A stretch of 64,000 bases of DNA from Martinezella dioscoreae (GTDB lineage Bacteria; Pseudomonadota; Alphaproteobacteria; Rhizobiales; Rhizobiaceae). The position numbers and the translations under genes were made by a program. Location: the NCBI RefSeq assembly GCF_009176305.1, contig NZ_BLAJ01000004.1, forward strand, positions 496,001-560,000, written 5' to 3'. Below are positions 24,541 to 34,023 of the stretch, one piece after another. Numbering within the stretch: the first letter of the stretch is position 1; every line of letters begins with the position of its first letter. Under the pieces are notes generated by a model. That model saw only the letters and a list, made by a program, of their open reading frames with translations, ran no database searches and was not told the origin of the DNA.

Positions 24541-26193
24541 TTAGAAGTCTTGTTCTGTAGGTGCGGCGCCGACAGGCGTCGGGACCGCGGCAAGCAGCCG
24601 GCGCGTATAGTCGGCCCGCTCGGGGCTGGTGATGTCTTCCGCCGGCACGACTTCGAGGAGATCGCCGCGATACATCACCGCGATGCGGTGCGCGATCTGA
24701 CAAATGAGGTTGAGGTCGTGGGTGATGAAGAGGAAGGCGGTGGAATGTTCGCGATGCAGTTCCAGCAGCAGCTCGATGATGGAGGCCTGCACCGAGACGT
24801 CGAGCGCCGAGGTGATCTCATCGCAGATCACCAGCTTCGGTCTGGATGCGAAGGCGCGCGCGATGGCGACGCGCTGCTTTTCGCCGCCGGAGAGCTGATG
24901 TGGATAGCGATCAGCATGGCTACGCGGCAGGCGCACCTGCTCAAGCATGTCGCCGATCCGTTGGGCGATGGCCCCATTCTCGCCTTCGCCATAGAGTTTC
25001 AGCGGCCGCGCCAGGATTTCGCGAATCTTCTGGCGCGGATTGAGCGAGGCGTCCGGATGCTGGAAGATCATCTGGACGTTCTTGCGATAGGATTTGTCCA
25101 TGTCGGCAAGGCCTGAAATCGTCCGCCCGGCGAAAGTCATCCGGCCCTCGAAGGGATTGAGCCCGGTCATTGCCTTGGCAAGCGTCGATTTGCCGGAGCC
25201 TGATTCCCCGACGATGCCGAGGATCTCTCCCGGCTGCACGCTGAGGCTGACGGCACGATTGCCCGCGAAGCGCTCGAAGGACCGGCCGGTCAGCGTCGAC
25301 AGGAACGGCTTGCGGCCGTAATGCACGCTGACATTCTCGACCTTCATCAACGGCTGGTCCTCATAGGACGGGCGTGTCTGCGTACGGCGGTCGCTCGGCC
25401 GCGGCACCGCGGCGGTCAGGTGGCGCGTATAATCATGCTGCGGCGCATGGAAGATCGAGTCGACCGCTCCCTGCTCGACGATTTCGCCGCGCCGGATGAC
25501 GGCGACCCGTTTCGCGGTGCGCGACAGCAAGGCGAGATCATGCGAGATATAGAGCGAGGCGACGCCCGTCTCGGCCTGCAGGTCGAGGAAGAGGTCGAGG
25601 ATCTGACGGGAGGTGATGACATCGAGCGCCGTCGTGGGCTCGTCGAAGATGATGCATTCCGGATTGCAGGCAAAGGCGGTGGCGATAACCACGCGCTGCT
25701 TTTCGCCGCCGGATGCCTCGTGCGGCATGCGCTTCATCATGTCCGCGGGGCTTTTAAGGCCGACGCGATCCAGCATGGCTTCGCCTTCGTTCCACGCCTG
25801 CCTTGCGGTCAGGCCGCGATGGCGCCTCAGCGTTTCCGTGAGCTGCGTGCCAAGCGAGAGCGTCGGGTTGAGCGAGGTGCCGGGGTCCTGGAACACCATG
25901 CTGATCCGTTTGCCCCGCATGCGATTGACCTCGGCTGGCGATTTCGCCGTTAGATCCTCGCCGCGAAGCCGGATGTCGCCACCGACCTCCCGAGCGTTCG
26001 CCGGCAGATAGCGCATGATCGACCAGGCCATCGAGGTTTTGCCCGAGCCGGACTCACCGACGAGGCCGAGAATCTCGCCGGCTCCGACTTGGAGATCGAT
26101 ATTCTTGAGCGCATGAAACACGCCGCCCGCCGTCAGATAGTCGAGCGAATAATTGCAGACCTGTAGGACGATATTGCTTGCCGTTTCTGTCAT
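24541..26193 (-). CDS. Peptide-type ABC transporter, double ATP-binding protein
   Basis: A 550-residue protein with two ATPase modules: GESGSGKTS, ASGGEKQRV and CIIFDEPTTALD in the first, then GESGSGKST, LSGGEKQRV and LVICDEITSALD in the second. Both halves have the DppD/DppF C-terminal extension (HPYT-like HDYTRHLTAAVP and ADYTRRLLAAVP). It starts at 26193 with GGAGG five nt upstream and immediately follows the permease stop. It has the same architecture as the ATPase at 3681, but the sequences are divergent enough to be separate transporters. Confidence 0.93.
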   Translation of the reverse strand: MTETASNIVLQVCNYSLDYLTAGGVFHALKNIDLQVGAGEILGLVGESGSGKTSMAWSIMRYLPANAREVGGDIRLRGEDLTAKSPAEVNRMRGKRISMVFQDPGTSLNPTLSLGTQLTETLRRHRGLTARQAWNEGEAMLDRVGLKSPADMMKRMPHEASGGEKQRVVIATAFACNPECIIFDEPTTALDVITSRQILDLFLDLQAETGVASLYISHDLALLSRTAKRVAVIRRGEIVEQGAVDSIFHAPQHDYTRHLTAAVPRPSDRRTQTRPSYEDQPLMKVENVSVHYGRKPFLSTLTGRSFERFAGNRAVSLSVQPGEILGIVGESGSGKSTLAKAMTGLNPFEGRMTFAGRTISGLADMDKSYRKNVQMIFQHPDASLNPRQKIREILARPLKLYGEGENGAIAQRIGDMLEQVRLPRSHADRYPHQLSGGEKQRVAIARAFASRPKLVICDEITSALDVSVQASIIELLLELHREHSTAFLFITHDLNLICQIAHRIAVMYRGDLLEVVPAEDITSPERADYTRRLLAAVPTPVGAAPTEQDF

Positions 26194-26194
26194 C

Positions 26195-27025
26195 TCAGCC
26201 TCCGGTGCGCGGGTTGAGCGCATCGCGCAGGCCGTCGCCGAGAAGATTGAAGCCGATGGCGACAATGGCGATGGCGAGACTCGGCCAGATCAGGATGCCG
26301 GCGCTGAGGTGCATGTATTGTCTCGCCTCCGAGACCATCAGCCCCCATTCGGTGGCGGGCGGCTGGGCGCCCAGACCAAGGAAGCTCAGCGTCGCGAACA
26401 GCATGACGGCGAAGGAAACGCGGATCGTCGTTTCCACCACGATGGGTGCGACGACATTCGGCAGCATTTCGCGCAGGATGATGTAACGCGAGCTTTCGCC
26501 GCGGGCGATCGCCGCGCTCACATAGTCCTGCTTGCGCACGGCAAGGGCTACGCTGCGAGTGATGCGCGCCATGCCCGGCGCGAAGGCGACGGCGACGGCG
26601 ACAAGCGCATTGATGCTGCTGGACCCGAGCAGATTGACGATCAGCAGCGCGAACAGAAGGTTCGGGATTGCCATGATCGCATCGATGGTGCGCATGATGA
26701 ATTCGTCGGCGCGGCCGCCCAGGAAGGCGGATACCGTTCCGATGAGGGCTCCGGCAAGCGTGCCGGCAAGCGTGGCGAAGACCGCCATCGTTACGGTCGA
26801 GCGCGCACCGATCAGCAGGCGACTCAAGATATCGCGGCCGTATTGGTCGGTGCCGAGAAGGAAATTCGCGCTCGGTCCCTTATAGCGGGCAAGGATCGAC
26901 ATGGCTTCCGGATCGCGTGGAGCAAGCCAGGGACCGAAGACGACGACGATGAAGACGAGGACGACCAGGACAAGGCCGACCGCGCCCTGCGGCGTGCGCA
27001 GCAGCCGTTTGAGAAGCTCAATCAT
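26195..27025 (-). CDS. Peptide-type ABC transporter permease (DppC-like)
   Basis: A 276-residue inner-membrane permease. The N-terminal membrane segment (VGLVLVVLVFIVVVFGPWLAP) precedes the DppC motif LLGTDQYGRDILSRLLIGARS. The EAA loop reads AIARGESSRYIILREMLPNVVAP. It overlaps the upstream DppB-like permease gene by eight bases and touches the ATPase gene downstream, so the three are translated as one block. Confidence 0.92.
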   Translation of the reverse strand: MIELLKRLLRTPQGAVGLVLVVLVFIVVVFGPWLAPRDPEAMSILARYKGPSANFLLGTDQYGRDILSRLLIGARSTVTMAVFATLAGTLAGALIGTVSAFLGGRADEFIMRTIDAIMAIPNLLFALLIVNLLGSSSINALVAVAVAFAPGMARITRSVALAVRKQDYVSAAIARGESSRYIILREMLPNVVAPIVVETTIRVSFAVMLFATLSFLGLGAQPPATEWGLMVSEARQYMHLSAGILIWPSLAIAIVAIGFNLLGDGLRDALNPRTGG

Positions 27026-27965
27026 ACTGGATCCTCTTGTCGAGCCATGCGTAGCGAATGTCGGCGGCGAAATTGACGATGGAATAGGTTGCCGCCATGA
27101 GCAGCACGCCGGCCTGGATTGCCGGCAGGTCGCGCGTCTGGATGGCGACGATCAACTGCCTGCCGATGCCGGGAAGTGCGAAGATTTCCTCTACGACGAT
27201 GATGCCGCCGAGGAGATAGCCGACATCGAGCGCGACGACGGTGATGGTCGGCAGCAGGGCGTTGCGCAGCGCATGACCGAACAGCACTCTTGACGTGGAA
27301 AGACCCTTTAGCCGAGCCGCGCGGATGTAATCGGTATGCAGCACATCGACGAGTTCGGAACGCACCATGCGAGAGACATGCGCGATGAGGATGATCGACA
27401 CCACGCAAACCGGCAGCACCAGGTGGGCAAGGCCGTCGACAAAATTCTCGGTCAGTGGCACATAGCCTGTCGGTGGCAAAAGCTTCGCCCAATCGGAGAC
27501 GAAGAGCACCGCGAGCGTCGCCGTCACGAATTCCGGCAGCGATACGCCGGCATAGGAGATGAGGCTGACGATCATGTCGGCGAGCTTGCCGCGGCGGATC
27601 GCTGCGAGGACACCGAGCGGTATGGCAAGCGCGAGCATCAAGGCGATGGAGAGCACGGCGAGTAGAAGCGAGCGGCCGAGAGCCTGGAGCATGGCCGGCC
27701 CGACCGGCTGGCCGGTGCGCAGCGACTGGCCGAAATCGCCATGCAGGACGCCGCCCAGCCAATGCAGATATTGCAGCCAGACGGGATCGTTCAATCCCAT
27801 ATGCTGGCGCAGTGCCTCAAGCGCCTGGTCGGTGGCGTTCTCGCCAAGCATCATCACGGCGGCATCCGCCGGCAGGACCTGGGTGATCGCGAAGACGACG
27901 AGCGACACGATGAAGAGCGTGTAAACGATCATCAAAAGCCGCTTCAGGAGATAGTTCGGTGACAA
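27018..27965 (-). CDS. Peptide-type ABC transporter permease (DppB-like)
   Basis: A 315-residue permease with the DppB layout: N-terminal KRLLMIVYTLFIVSLVVFAI, periplasmic segment near ATDQALEALRQHMGLNDPVW, and EAA loop RLKGLSTSRVLFGHALRNALLP. It begins with TTG at 27965 behind an AGGAAA site about 6 nt upstream; an ATG nearby is out of frame. Like the DppB gene at 6187 it uses a rare start codon. It follows the binding-protein gene after about 120 nt and pairs with the 26195 permease. Confidence 0.9.
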   Translation of the reverse strand: MSPNYLLKRLLMIVYTLFIVSLVVFAITQVLPADAAVMMLGENATDQALEALRQHMGLNDPVWLQYLHWLGGVLHGDFGQSLRTGQPVGPAMLQALGRSLLLAVLSIALMLALAIPLGVLAAIRRGKLADMIVSLISYAGVSLPEFVTATLAVLFVSDWAKLLPPTGYVPLTENFVDGLAHLVLPVCVVSIILIAHVSRMVRSELVDVLHTDYIRAARLKGLSTSRVLFGHALRNALLPTITVVALDVGYLLGGIIVVEEIFALPGIGRQLIVAIQTRDLPAIQAGVLLMAATYSIVNFAADIRYAWLDKRIQYD

Positions 27966-28083
27966 GGGCCATTTCCTGGTGTTGGAGCGACCGGTCGCTT
28001 CAACATAAGCGCCGATCTTCTTGCTATGGGATGCGTCGCGAAGGTCGTTGGCCTCGCGACGCTCATTCAGCTCGCAGGTGCTA

Positions 28084-29634
28084 TCAGCTCCGCTTCGGCG
28101 CCTTGTCCGTCAAGGAGACGTAATCGAGACGGAAGACGGAAGCGCGCGGATGGACCTCGAAACCGGCGACCCAATCCCGCTTGGCGGCGAGAACATCGAA
28201 GAAGACCGGAATGATGGAAGGAACGTCCTCATTCATCAGCTTCTGCGCCTCGGCATAAAGCTCCTTGCGCTTGGCTTCGTCGGTGATGCCGCGCGCTTGG
28301 TTGACGACCTTGTCGAAGGCGGCATTGTTCCAGCGCGTTTCATTCCAAGCGGCATCGGAGGTGTAGAGCAGCTTGAAGATCGCATCCGCCGTCGGCTGCA
28401 TGTTGTAGAAGCCGACATAGAAACTGCCCTTCTTCCACACCTGTTCGAGATAGGTCGCGTGCGGCATCGTCTGGACGTTGATGTTGATGCCGGCTTCCTT
28501 CGCCATCTCGCGCAATGCGACGGCGAGCTGGGTGCGCTGGCTCGGCTTGTCCGATGCAATCAGCGTCGCCTCGAAGCCGTTCGGATAACCGGCCTCGGCC
28601 AGCAGCTTCTTGGCTTCCTCGATATTGGCCTGGCGCAGCGGCAGGTCGGCATAGAAGCGATAGGAGGAATTGAGGGCGGTATCGTTACCCGGCGTGCCGA
28701 AGCCTTCGGTGACGAAGTCGACCATCGCCTGCCGGTCGACGGTAAGCGCCAGCGCGCGACGAACGCGGGCATCGTTGAAGGGCTTTGTGTCGCAGCCGAA
28801 ATTGATGTTGCAGAACTGGCCCGACGGCACGCGCAGCGGATTGACGCCTTGGGCGTCCTTCATCCGCAGATATTCGGTCGGCTGCACGGTCGAAATGATG
28901 TCGATATCGCCGGCAAGCAGGGCCGAGGTCTGCGCCGAGGTATCCGGAAAGACCTGGATTTCGACGCGATCTAGATAGGGACGCTTCGGATCGTAATAAT
29001 CGGGATTGCGCTCGACGACGATCAGACGGTCGGGTTCGTAGGAGACAAGCTTGAACGGGCCGGTGCCGACGGCCGTGGTCGACAGCTTCTTGAAGTCGCC
29101 TGTGGCGATGGAGGCTGGGATGATGCGCGCGACCGTGTAGGCTGTCGCCACTGGGAAGTCAGCGTAAGGGGTCGAAAGCTTGAAGACGGCGGTCAGAGGA
29201 TCGACTGCGATCACATCGGCGATCGGGCCGACATTGTTGAGTGCCGGCGAAGCGTTCTTCGGATCAAGGATTGCCTTGAAGCTCTGGACGACATCGTTTG
29301 CGGTCAGCGGCGATCCGTCATGGAACTTGACGCCGCTACGCAGCTTGAAGGTCCATTCCGTCAGCGCATCGTTGGCGCTCCAGCTTTCGGCAAGATCCGG
29401 CTCGACCGACATATCGACCTTCAGCCGGGTCAGATTGCTGTAGAGCAACTCGGTGACCATGTATTCCGGGTTGACGCGCGTCAGCAGCGGATGGATCACG
29501 CTTGCGGCCTGATCGACGGAAATGCGCAATGTGCCGCCCTTGGCTGGAACGGTGGCCTGAGCAAAGCCGATGGCGGGCGTTGCCAGAATGGCGGCGGTGC
29601 TCGCCAGGAAATGACGTCGATTCAGCTTCAGCAT
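28084..29634 (-). CDS. ABC transporter substrate-binding protein, family 5
   Basis: A 516-residue SBP_bac_5 protein. The N terminus (LNRRHFLASTAAILATPAIGFAQA) is a twin-arginine-type signal with an AQA cleavage region (start of mature protein about residue 28). Family landmarks include WTFKLRSGVKFHDGSPLTAND and KLMNEDVPSIIPVFFD near the C terminus. It captures the ligand for the permeases at 27018 and 26195. The flanking M20 genes imply an amide-containing ligand, which is inference. Confidence 0.92.
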   Translation of the reverse strand: MLKLNRRHFLASTAAILATPAIGFAQATVPAKGGTLRISVDQAASVIHPLLTRVNPEYMVTELLYSNLTRLKVDMSVEPDLAESWSANDALTEWTFKLRSGVKFHDGSPLTANDVVQSFKAILDPKNASPALNNVGPIADVIAVDPLTAVFKLSTPYADFPVATAYTVARIIPASIATGDFKKLSTTAVGTGPFKLVSYEPDRLIVVERNPDYYDPKRPYLDRVEIQVFPDTSAQTSALLAGDIDIISTVQPTEYLRMKDAQGVNPLRVPSGQFCNINFGCDTKPFNDARVRRALALTVDRQAMVDFVTEGFGTPGNDTALNSSYRFYADLPLRQANIEEAKKLLAEAGYPNGFEATLIASDKPSQRTQLAVALREMAKEAGININVQTMPHATYLEQVWKKGSFYVGFYNMQPTADAIFKLLYTSDAAWNETRWNNAAFDKVVNQARGITDEAKRKELYAEAQKLMNEDVPSIIPVFFDVLAAKRDWVAGFEVHPRASVFRLDYVSLTDKAPKRS

Positions 29635-29646
29635 TGCGATGTTCCC

Positions 29647-30969
29647 TTATTTTGATGGTGCGTGTTCTGGAATAAGGCCGGTCTCAAAGTCGCGGGCGAG
29701 ATAGGCAAGGATGCTCTGCGCCAGCGCGACGATATCCGTGGTCGTCGTATGTTCGTCGGCGCTATGGATGCAGCTCTCCGGACGTCCAAGGCCGCCGAGC
29801 AGGACTTCCTGCATCGCACCCGTTTGCTGCACGTAGCCGAAATCGGAGCAGCTGGCGGCACCCCATTTGCTGAAATCGGAATCCTGATAGCCGAAGCCGA
29901 GGCTGAGCGCCTTCTGCCAGCGCGGCCAATGCGGACCGTCCGGGTCTGAGGTCGGAATAAGATGGCCGACAAGATCGATCTCGACGCGCAGCTCGGGCGA
30001 TTTTGCCATGACGGTGCGCACGAGCTCTTCGATCTCAGCCCTTGCCGTTTCGTAACTTTCCTCGGGTGCGTAACGGCGGCTGACGAGGATCTTCAGCTCC
30101 GCGGGAACCTGTCCTCCCGACGTACCGCCATTGATGGCGGCGATGGAAAGCTGTGGCCGCAGCGGTCCGCTCGCATGCGGCGGCGCTGGCAAGGCGGATG
30201 CGAAGGCAGCCACCTGCGGCTTCAAGGCGTGCAAGGCATTCAGAAGCGGAAGGGCTCCGTCGATGGCATTGATGCCCGAGCCGGTGCGGTTGCCTTCGCC
30301 CGCGTGAACCGCATGGCCGCGAATAGTGATCTGAAGATTGAAGACGCCGAAGCAGCCCGCCCAGATGCGTGGTGCCGCCGAACCGTTGAAATTGACGATA
30401 TGTCCCTTGAGCATGCCCTGCTCGGCGAGATATCGGATTCCCGGATAGAGGCCGCCTTCCTCATCGGTGCAGAGGAGCAGCATCGGATCGTAGGCAAGCT
30501 CGACCCCACACGCATCGGCGGCACGCAGCGCAAGGAGGGTCGCCGCGATGGTGCCTTTCATGTCCGCCGCTCCAAGCCCGAAGAGGCGTTGGCCTTCGCG
30601 GCGAAGACAGAGCGGATCCTGTTGCCAGGCAGGGGCGGCCGGAACCGTGTCGACGTGGTAGTACAACCCGCAAATCGGCTTGCTGCCGGATCGCTCGGCA
30701 ATGAGATTAACCCGCGGCCCTTGGGCAGGGCCATTGCTGACCCGCCATAGCTCTTCCGGCACGGTAACCTCCCGGCAATGAAAGCCCATGGGTTCCAGCA
30801 GGCCCGACATCAGCGCCGCAAAAGCGGGATAGCCGTCTCCGGGCGGAAAAGAGGTATCGATCGCCACCATCCGCGCGAGGTCGCTGACAGCGCTTTCGAC
30901 GGTCTCTTCAATGATTTTCAAGGCGCTTGCAAATGGCTCCTCGAAAGATGACAAGATTTGATCGCGCAT
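29647..30969 (-). CDS. M20-family amidohydrolase/deacylase
   Basis: A 440-residue M20 hydrolase and first gene of the operon. Motifs are LYYHVDTVPAAP, FGLGAADMKGTIAA (bridging Asp) and LCTDEEGGLYPG (base and ligand), with a late IHSADEHTTTTD carrying His. The usual xxEPT-type acidic ligand is replaced in the aligned position by the FNGSAAPRIW segment, so one metal ligand may be missing or shifted. It resembles the ArgE/DapE/ACY1 group. The start at 30969 fits the family; an earlier ATG at 31002 has no ribosome-binding site. The gene is divergent from the GntR-type regulator. Confidence 0.82.
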   Translation of the reverse strand: MRDQILSSFEEPFASALKIIEETVESAVSDLARMVAIDTSFPPGDGYPAFAALMSGLLEPMGFHCREVTVPEELWRVSNGPAQGPRVNLIAERSGSKPICGLYYHVDTVPAAPAWQQDPLCLRREGQRLFGLGAADMKGTIAATLLALRAADACGVELAYDPMLLLCTDEEGGLYPGIRYLAEQGMLKGHIVNFNGSAAPRIWAGCFGVFNLQITIRGHAVHAGEGNRTGSGINAIDGALPLLNALHALKPQVAAFASALPAPPHASGPLRPQLSIAAINGGTSGGQVPAELKILVSRRYAPEESYETARAEIEELVRTVMAKSPELRVEIDLVGHLIPTSDPDGPHWPRWQKALSLGFGYQDSDFSKWGAASCSDFGYVQQTGAMQEVLLGGLGRPESCIHSADEHTTTTDIVALAQSILAYLARDFETGLIPEHAPSK

Positions 30970-31029
30970 GCTCGAATTCCGAAAAGACGCGCAGAAACAC
31001 ATGGAGGTTCCGCACTCGTATTTATATAA

Positions 31030-31039
31030 ACTATATAGT
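31030..31039. promoter_or_regulatory. Palindrome in the divergent M20/GntR control region
   Basis: ACTATATAGT is a perfect 10-bp palindrome inside an AT-rich stretch between the divergent M20 gene and the GntR gene. GntR/HutC-type regulators often bind short AT-rich palindromes in such positions. It is a candidate operator and overlaps the likely promoter area; it is not proven. Confidence 0.4.
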
Positions 31040-31090
31040 AATGATGCTGCCGCTCACGCTTCGAGTCAACTCCAAATAAGAGGCAAATAA

Positions 31091-31855
31091 TTGCGCGAAA
31101 TGCCCAAATTTTCAGCAGATGTACCGCGTGCATCCGAGCTCTCCGTTCCGCTCTACGAAGTCGTGAAACGTCAGATCACGGAAGCAATCATGATGGGCAA
31201 ATGGCCGGCCGGGACCGTGCTGCCGAGCGAGATCGCGCTGTCGCAAAAGTTTGGAGTTGCTGTCGGCACGATCAGGCGTGCCCTGCAGGACCTGACCAAT
31301 GAGGGCTTGCTCAGCCGCCGGCGCAAGACGGGGACGGTGGTCACCGGTCGCACGCCGCAGCACAGCCTTCGCTTTTTCTTCCAGTATTTTCGTCTGCACG
31401 GGCTCGACGGTTCGCTGCAAAACTCAACATCCGACATTCTTTCGCTGAAACGCCGTGGGGCGAACGAAGAAGAGCGGGCCGGACTGCGGCTTGACGATGC
31501 GGCTGAAGTCATCTCGATTCACCGGCTGCGCAGCGTCGGAGGCAAGCCGGTCATGCATGAAGTCATGGCACTTTCGGCGAGCATGCTGCCGGAGTTTCCC
31601 GATAAGAAGGAGGAGATTCCCTCCCTTCTTTATCTCTTCCTTCTCGATCGCTACGGGATTCGCATTTCCGCCGTCAGAGAGCAGATTGCCGCCGACATGG
31701 CGACGGAGGAGGATTGCCGGCTGTTGCAGTTGAGCATGCCCAGCGCCGTGCTGACGATCGACGAAGTGGCCTATGATCAATCCGCGGTTCCGGTTCTCGT
31801 CGCAAAACATCGTGCGACGACCAGAAGCCATCGCTATGTGCATGAGGTCCAATAG
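31091..31855 (+). CDS. GntR/HutC-family transcriptional regulator (UTRA domain)
   Basis: A 254-residue repressor-type protein. The winged helix (PLYEVVKRQITEAIMMGKWPAGTVLPSE, quoted in part, then FGVAVGTIRRALQDLTNEGLLSRRRKTGT) occupies residues 20-85. The rest is the UTRA ligand-binding fold, with LRSVGGKPVMHEV and VAYDQSAVPVLVAKHRATT. UTRA regulators sense small metabolites such as histidine derivatives or sugars. A TTG at 31091 lies 7 nt from AAGAGG; the in-frame ATG at 31100 is the alternative. It is divergent from the seven-gene ABC/peptidase operon and its probable regulator. Confidence 0.88.
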   Translation: MREMPKFSADVPRASELSVPLYEVVKRQITEAIMMGKWPAGTVLPSEIALSQKFGVAVGTIRRALQDLTNEGLLSRRRKTGTVVTGRTPQHSLRFFFQYFRLHGLDGSLQNSTSDILSLKRRGANEEERAGLRLDDAAEVISIHRLRSVGGKPVMHEVMALSASMLPEFPDKKEEIPSLLYLFLLDRYGIRISAVREQIAADMATEEDCRLLQLSMPSAVLTIDEVAYDQSAVPVLVAKHRATTRSHRYVHEVQ

Positions 31856-32309
31856 CGGGCGATAGGCTAGCTCTCCGGCACCACAATCCGAAGACCCGGG
31901 CCGCATTAACCCGTTGCGGGTGCGCCTGCCATCTGCGCGAAATCCAGAAGGCCCGTCTGCGCTCGTTCACGGTTTGAGTGTCATGGTACGCAATGTTCGC
32001 GATTTCGAAGGCACAGACCCCTTCGTTGAGGATTTCGGCCTGACGATCGGCTTTGGAGATTTGCCGCCGCGTCTTTCAGCTCTTTCGTCGGGGCGGCAGA
32101 ATAACTTCCGTTCTTCTTGTATCACTTGCTGCTCACTGTGCGAGTTGCCCAATGATATAGAGTTAATGGTTGTAATGAAGTTTGGCTTGATTACAGCATA
32201 GCGATAGTGTGACTAGGTCCGGGGCTATGAAAATCTCGGGGCGTCCTTACGGATTTATTTTATGTTGGGAATGTGATAGCTGACATATATTAAGGCTGCG
32301 AGAGCGCGA
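31856..32309. other. Intergenic stretch, no gene recognised
   Basis: About 450 nt between the GntR gene and a small open frame. Short open frames on both strands lack ribosome-binding sites and family features. The last 150 nt are AT-rich and may contain the promoter of the following small gene. No strong inverted repeat was seen. Confidence 0.4.
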
Positions 32310-32510
32310 ATGGCAGAATTCAAATTTAGTGAACCACCTGTAGGAAACGGGGCCGATGACATTTCAAACGAGTGCCAGCGCCAATTGCAGCCTATAGTTA
32401 GTGAAATCGTTCGGGCCGCGGCTGCCGCTGGATGGAATCAGAAGGATGTTCTTCTAGCGATGGTGGATGTCGCTTGGGACTTATATGAAAAGCGCCGAGG
32501 CGATCTTTAG
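32310..32510 (+). CDS. Small hypothetical protein
   Basis: A 66-residue protein beginning MAEFKFSEPPVGNG, mostly predicted alpha-helical (SECQRQ-like CQRQLQPIVSEIVRAAAAAG followed by WNQKDVLLAMVDVAWDLYE). There is no signal or membrane segment. The composition and helical periodicity look like a real small protein, but the upstream ribosome-binding site is weak (GAGAG). I do not recognise the family. It stands alone between the GntR and AraC genes. Confidence 0.5.
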   Translation: MAEFKFSEPPVGNGADDISNECQRQLQPIVSEIVRAAAAAGWNQKDVLLAMVDVAWDLYEKRRGDL

Positions 32511-32828
32511 CGGTCACAGCCGCCCCACAATCGTTTTTTCTACTTCGACGTGAACAAAGGTTTAGTCCGACTGCAACCATCTATCGAAGTGCGTGGATAT
32601 ATTTGTCCGCGCTAAAGATTGACGTGTTTTTACCGCGTCATTCTTTCTTTACCATATGCGTATCCCCCCTTCCAAACTCAGTGAATTATACTATTTAATC
32701 TTGCGCTATAAGCTGGTTTACGGCGGTATCCGGCGGGCAGTGTTGGGAATAATGAGATCTCGGCTGATATTGGGATCTCGGCTGCTTGCTAGCAATTGCA
32801 TGATTTCGTTCGGGCGGGGCGATGAAGA
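32511..32828. other. AT-rich intergenic region upstream of the AraC gene
   Basis: About 320 nt without a convincing gene. It is richer in A and T than the surroundings, with runs such as CTTTCTTTACC and ATTATACTATTTAATC, and contains a repeated TCGGCT/GGGATCTCGGCT motif at 32757-32783. It probably carries the promoter of the AraC-type regulator. Confidence 0.4.
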
Positions 32829-33713
32829 ATGGACTATGCGGGTGAGGTGCGGGAACGTACCGATCGATATGTGTTCGACATAATTCCCGAAAGCGCGGGT
32901 CCGAGAAAGGCCACCATGCGGGGGAGCGTCATCAGCTCCGTTCGCGAGCCTGGATCACAAACGTTCCTGGCCAAAGAACATGCGATGGGAATCGTATTGG
33001 CTCCCATGCGTGGCTTGCGAGCGTCTCTCGGCAGCGACAAGATCACCCAGTATGACGCGCCTGTTGGCTGCCTCATCATCAATCCCGCCGGCGTGGACAG
33101 CACTCTTGCCTGGTCGGAAACCAGGGAAAATCTGGTGGTCGCGATTCCTCCCCAAATTTTGTCCGAGCTGGCGCTCCAGGAGTTTGACCTTGCCGACGTA
33201 GAACTCGAACCTCCAGCATTTGGAACCGTCGATCCTGTCGCCCTCGGCATAGCGCAGAGGATTTCCGTCGAGCTAACCGGGAAAGCAACTCCGAATGAAC
33301 TCTATCTGGATTCATTGGTTACGCTGTTTAGTACCCATCTTCTCCGTACCTATGCGAACAATATGAGACAGCTTCCGTCGCCCAGGGGAGGGCTCTCCGC
33401 GAAAAGCGCTCGACGCGTGGAAGAGTATCTTCGCGAACATTTCACCGAAAAGGTTCACGTCGCTGAACTTGCGGCGGTCGCTGGCATTTCGCCCAACCAT
33501 TTCATCGTGAGGTTCGCCAAGACCTTTGGCATGCCTCCACACCGGTATCTGATAAATCTGCGCTTGGATCTTGCGGAAAAGCTGCTCGCCGAAGGCGAGA
33601 TCGCGATTGTGGAAATCGCCTACATGACAGGGTTTTCGGATCAAAGCCACCTGGCGACCACGATGAAGAGATACCGTGGACGGACGCCGACGGAGCTTCG
33701 ATACATGCGATAA
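32829..33713 (+). CDS. AraC-family transcriptional regulator
   Basis: A 294-residue regulator. The last 100 residues hold two helix-turn-helix units: HVAELAAVAGISPNHFIVRF and the AraC signature region VEIAYMTGFSDQSHLATTMKRYRGRTPTELR. The N-terminal ~180 residues form an effector domain of a type common in rhizobial AraC proteins that are not sugar regulators. The ligand is unknown. It lies about 300 nt upstream of the adhesin operon on the same strand, so it could control that operon, but this is positional inference only. Confidence 0.9.
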   Translation: MDYAGEVRERTDRYVFDIIPESAGPRKATMRGSVISSVREPGSQTFLAKEHAMGIVLAPMRGLRASLGSDKITQYDAPVGCLIINPAGVDSTLAWSETRENLVVAIPPQILSELALQEFDLADVELEPPAFGTVDPVALGIAQRISVELTGKATPNELYLDSLVTLFSTHLLRTYANNMRQLPSPRGGLSAKSARRVEEYLREHFTEKVHVAELAAVAGISPNHFIVRFAKTFGMPPHRYLINLRLDLAEKLLAEGEIAIVEIAYMTGFSDQSHLATTMKRYRGRTPTELRYMR

Positions 33714-34023
33714 CCGCGCGGGTTTTGTAGGCAACCCCCGGATTCGTTCCAAGCCAATTCGAATATTCCGTAACCCATGTTTTTCCGGGGGCTGACCGAG
33801 AGGCGTATGTGGCATGGGGTTTTTCTGCTCACGCGGCAGAAGAGATTTTCGGAATGAAAAGAATCGTTTGGCGCCGATCATCAGGCGATTCGCCTCTTCA
33901 TGCGGAACAGCTTTAGGTTAAGTGTGGCAAAGCGGTTACACCTGCAACCGGCTAAGCAAAAAACCGTAATTTCCTAAAAAAAATCCGGAATTTTCTAAAA
34001 TACCGTTGTGCTGAAATAAGGCC
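33714..34023 (+). promoter_or_regulatory. Upstream region of the adhesin operon with tandem AT-rich repeats
   Basis: No gene is seen in these 310 nt. CCCCCGGA (33735-33742) and TCCGGGGG (33784-33791) can pair around a 41-nt loop, perhaps ending the AraC transcript. Near the operon start, AATTTCCTAAAA (33968-33979) and AATTTTCTAAAA (33989-34000) are direct repeats offset by 21 nt, two helical turns. Such spacing suits a dimeric or cooperatively binding regulator of the adhesin operon. Confidence 0.4.
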
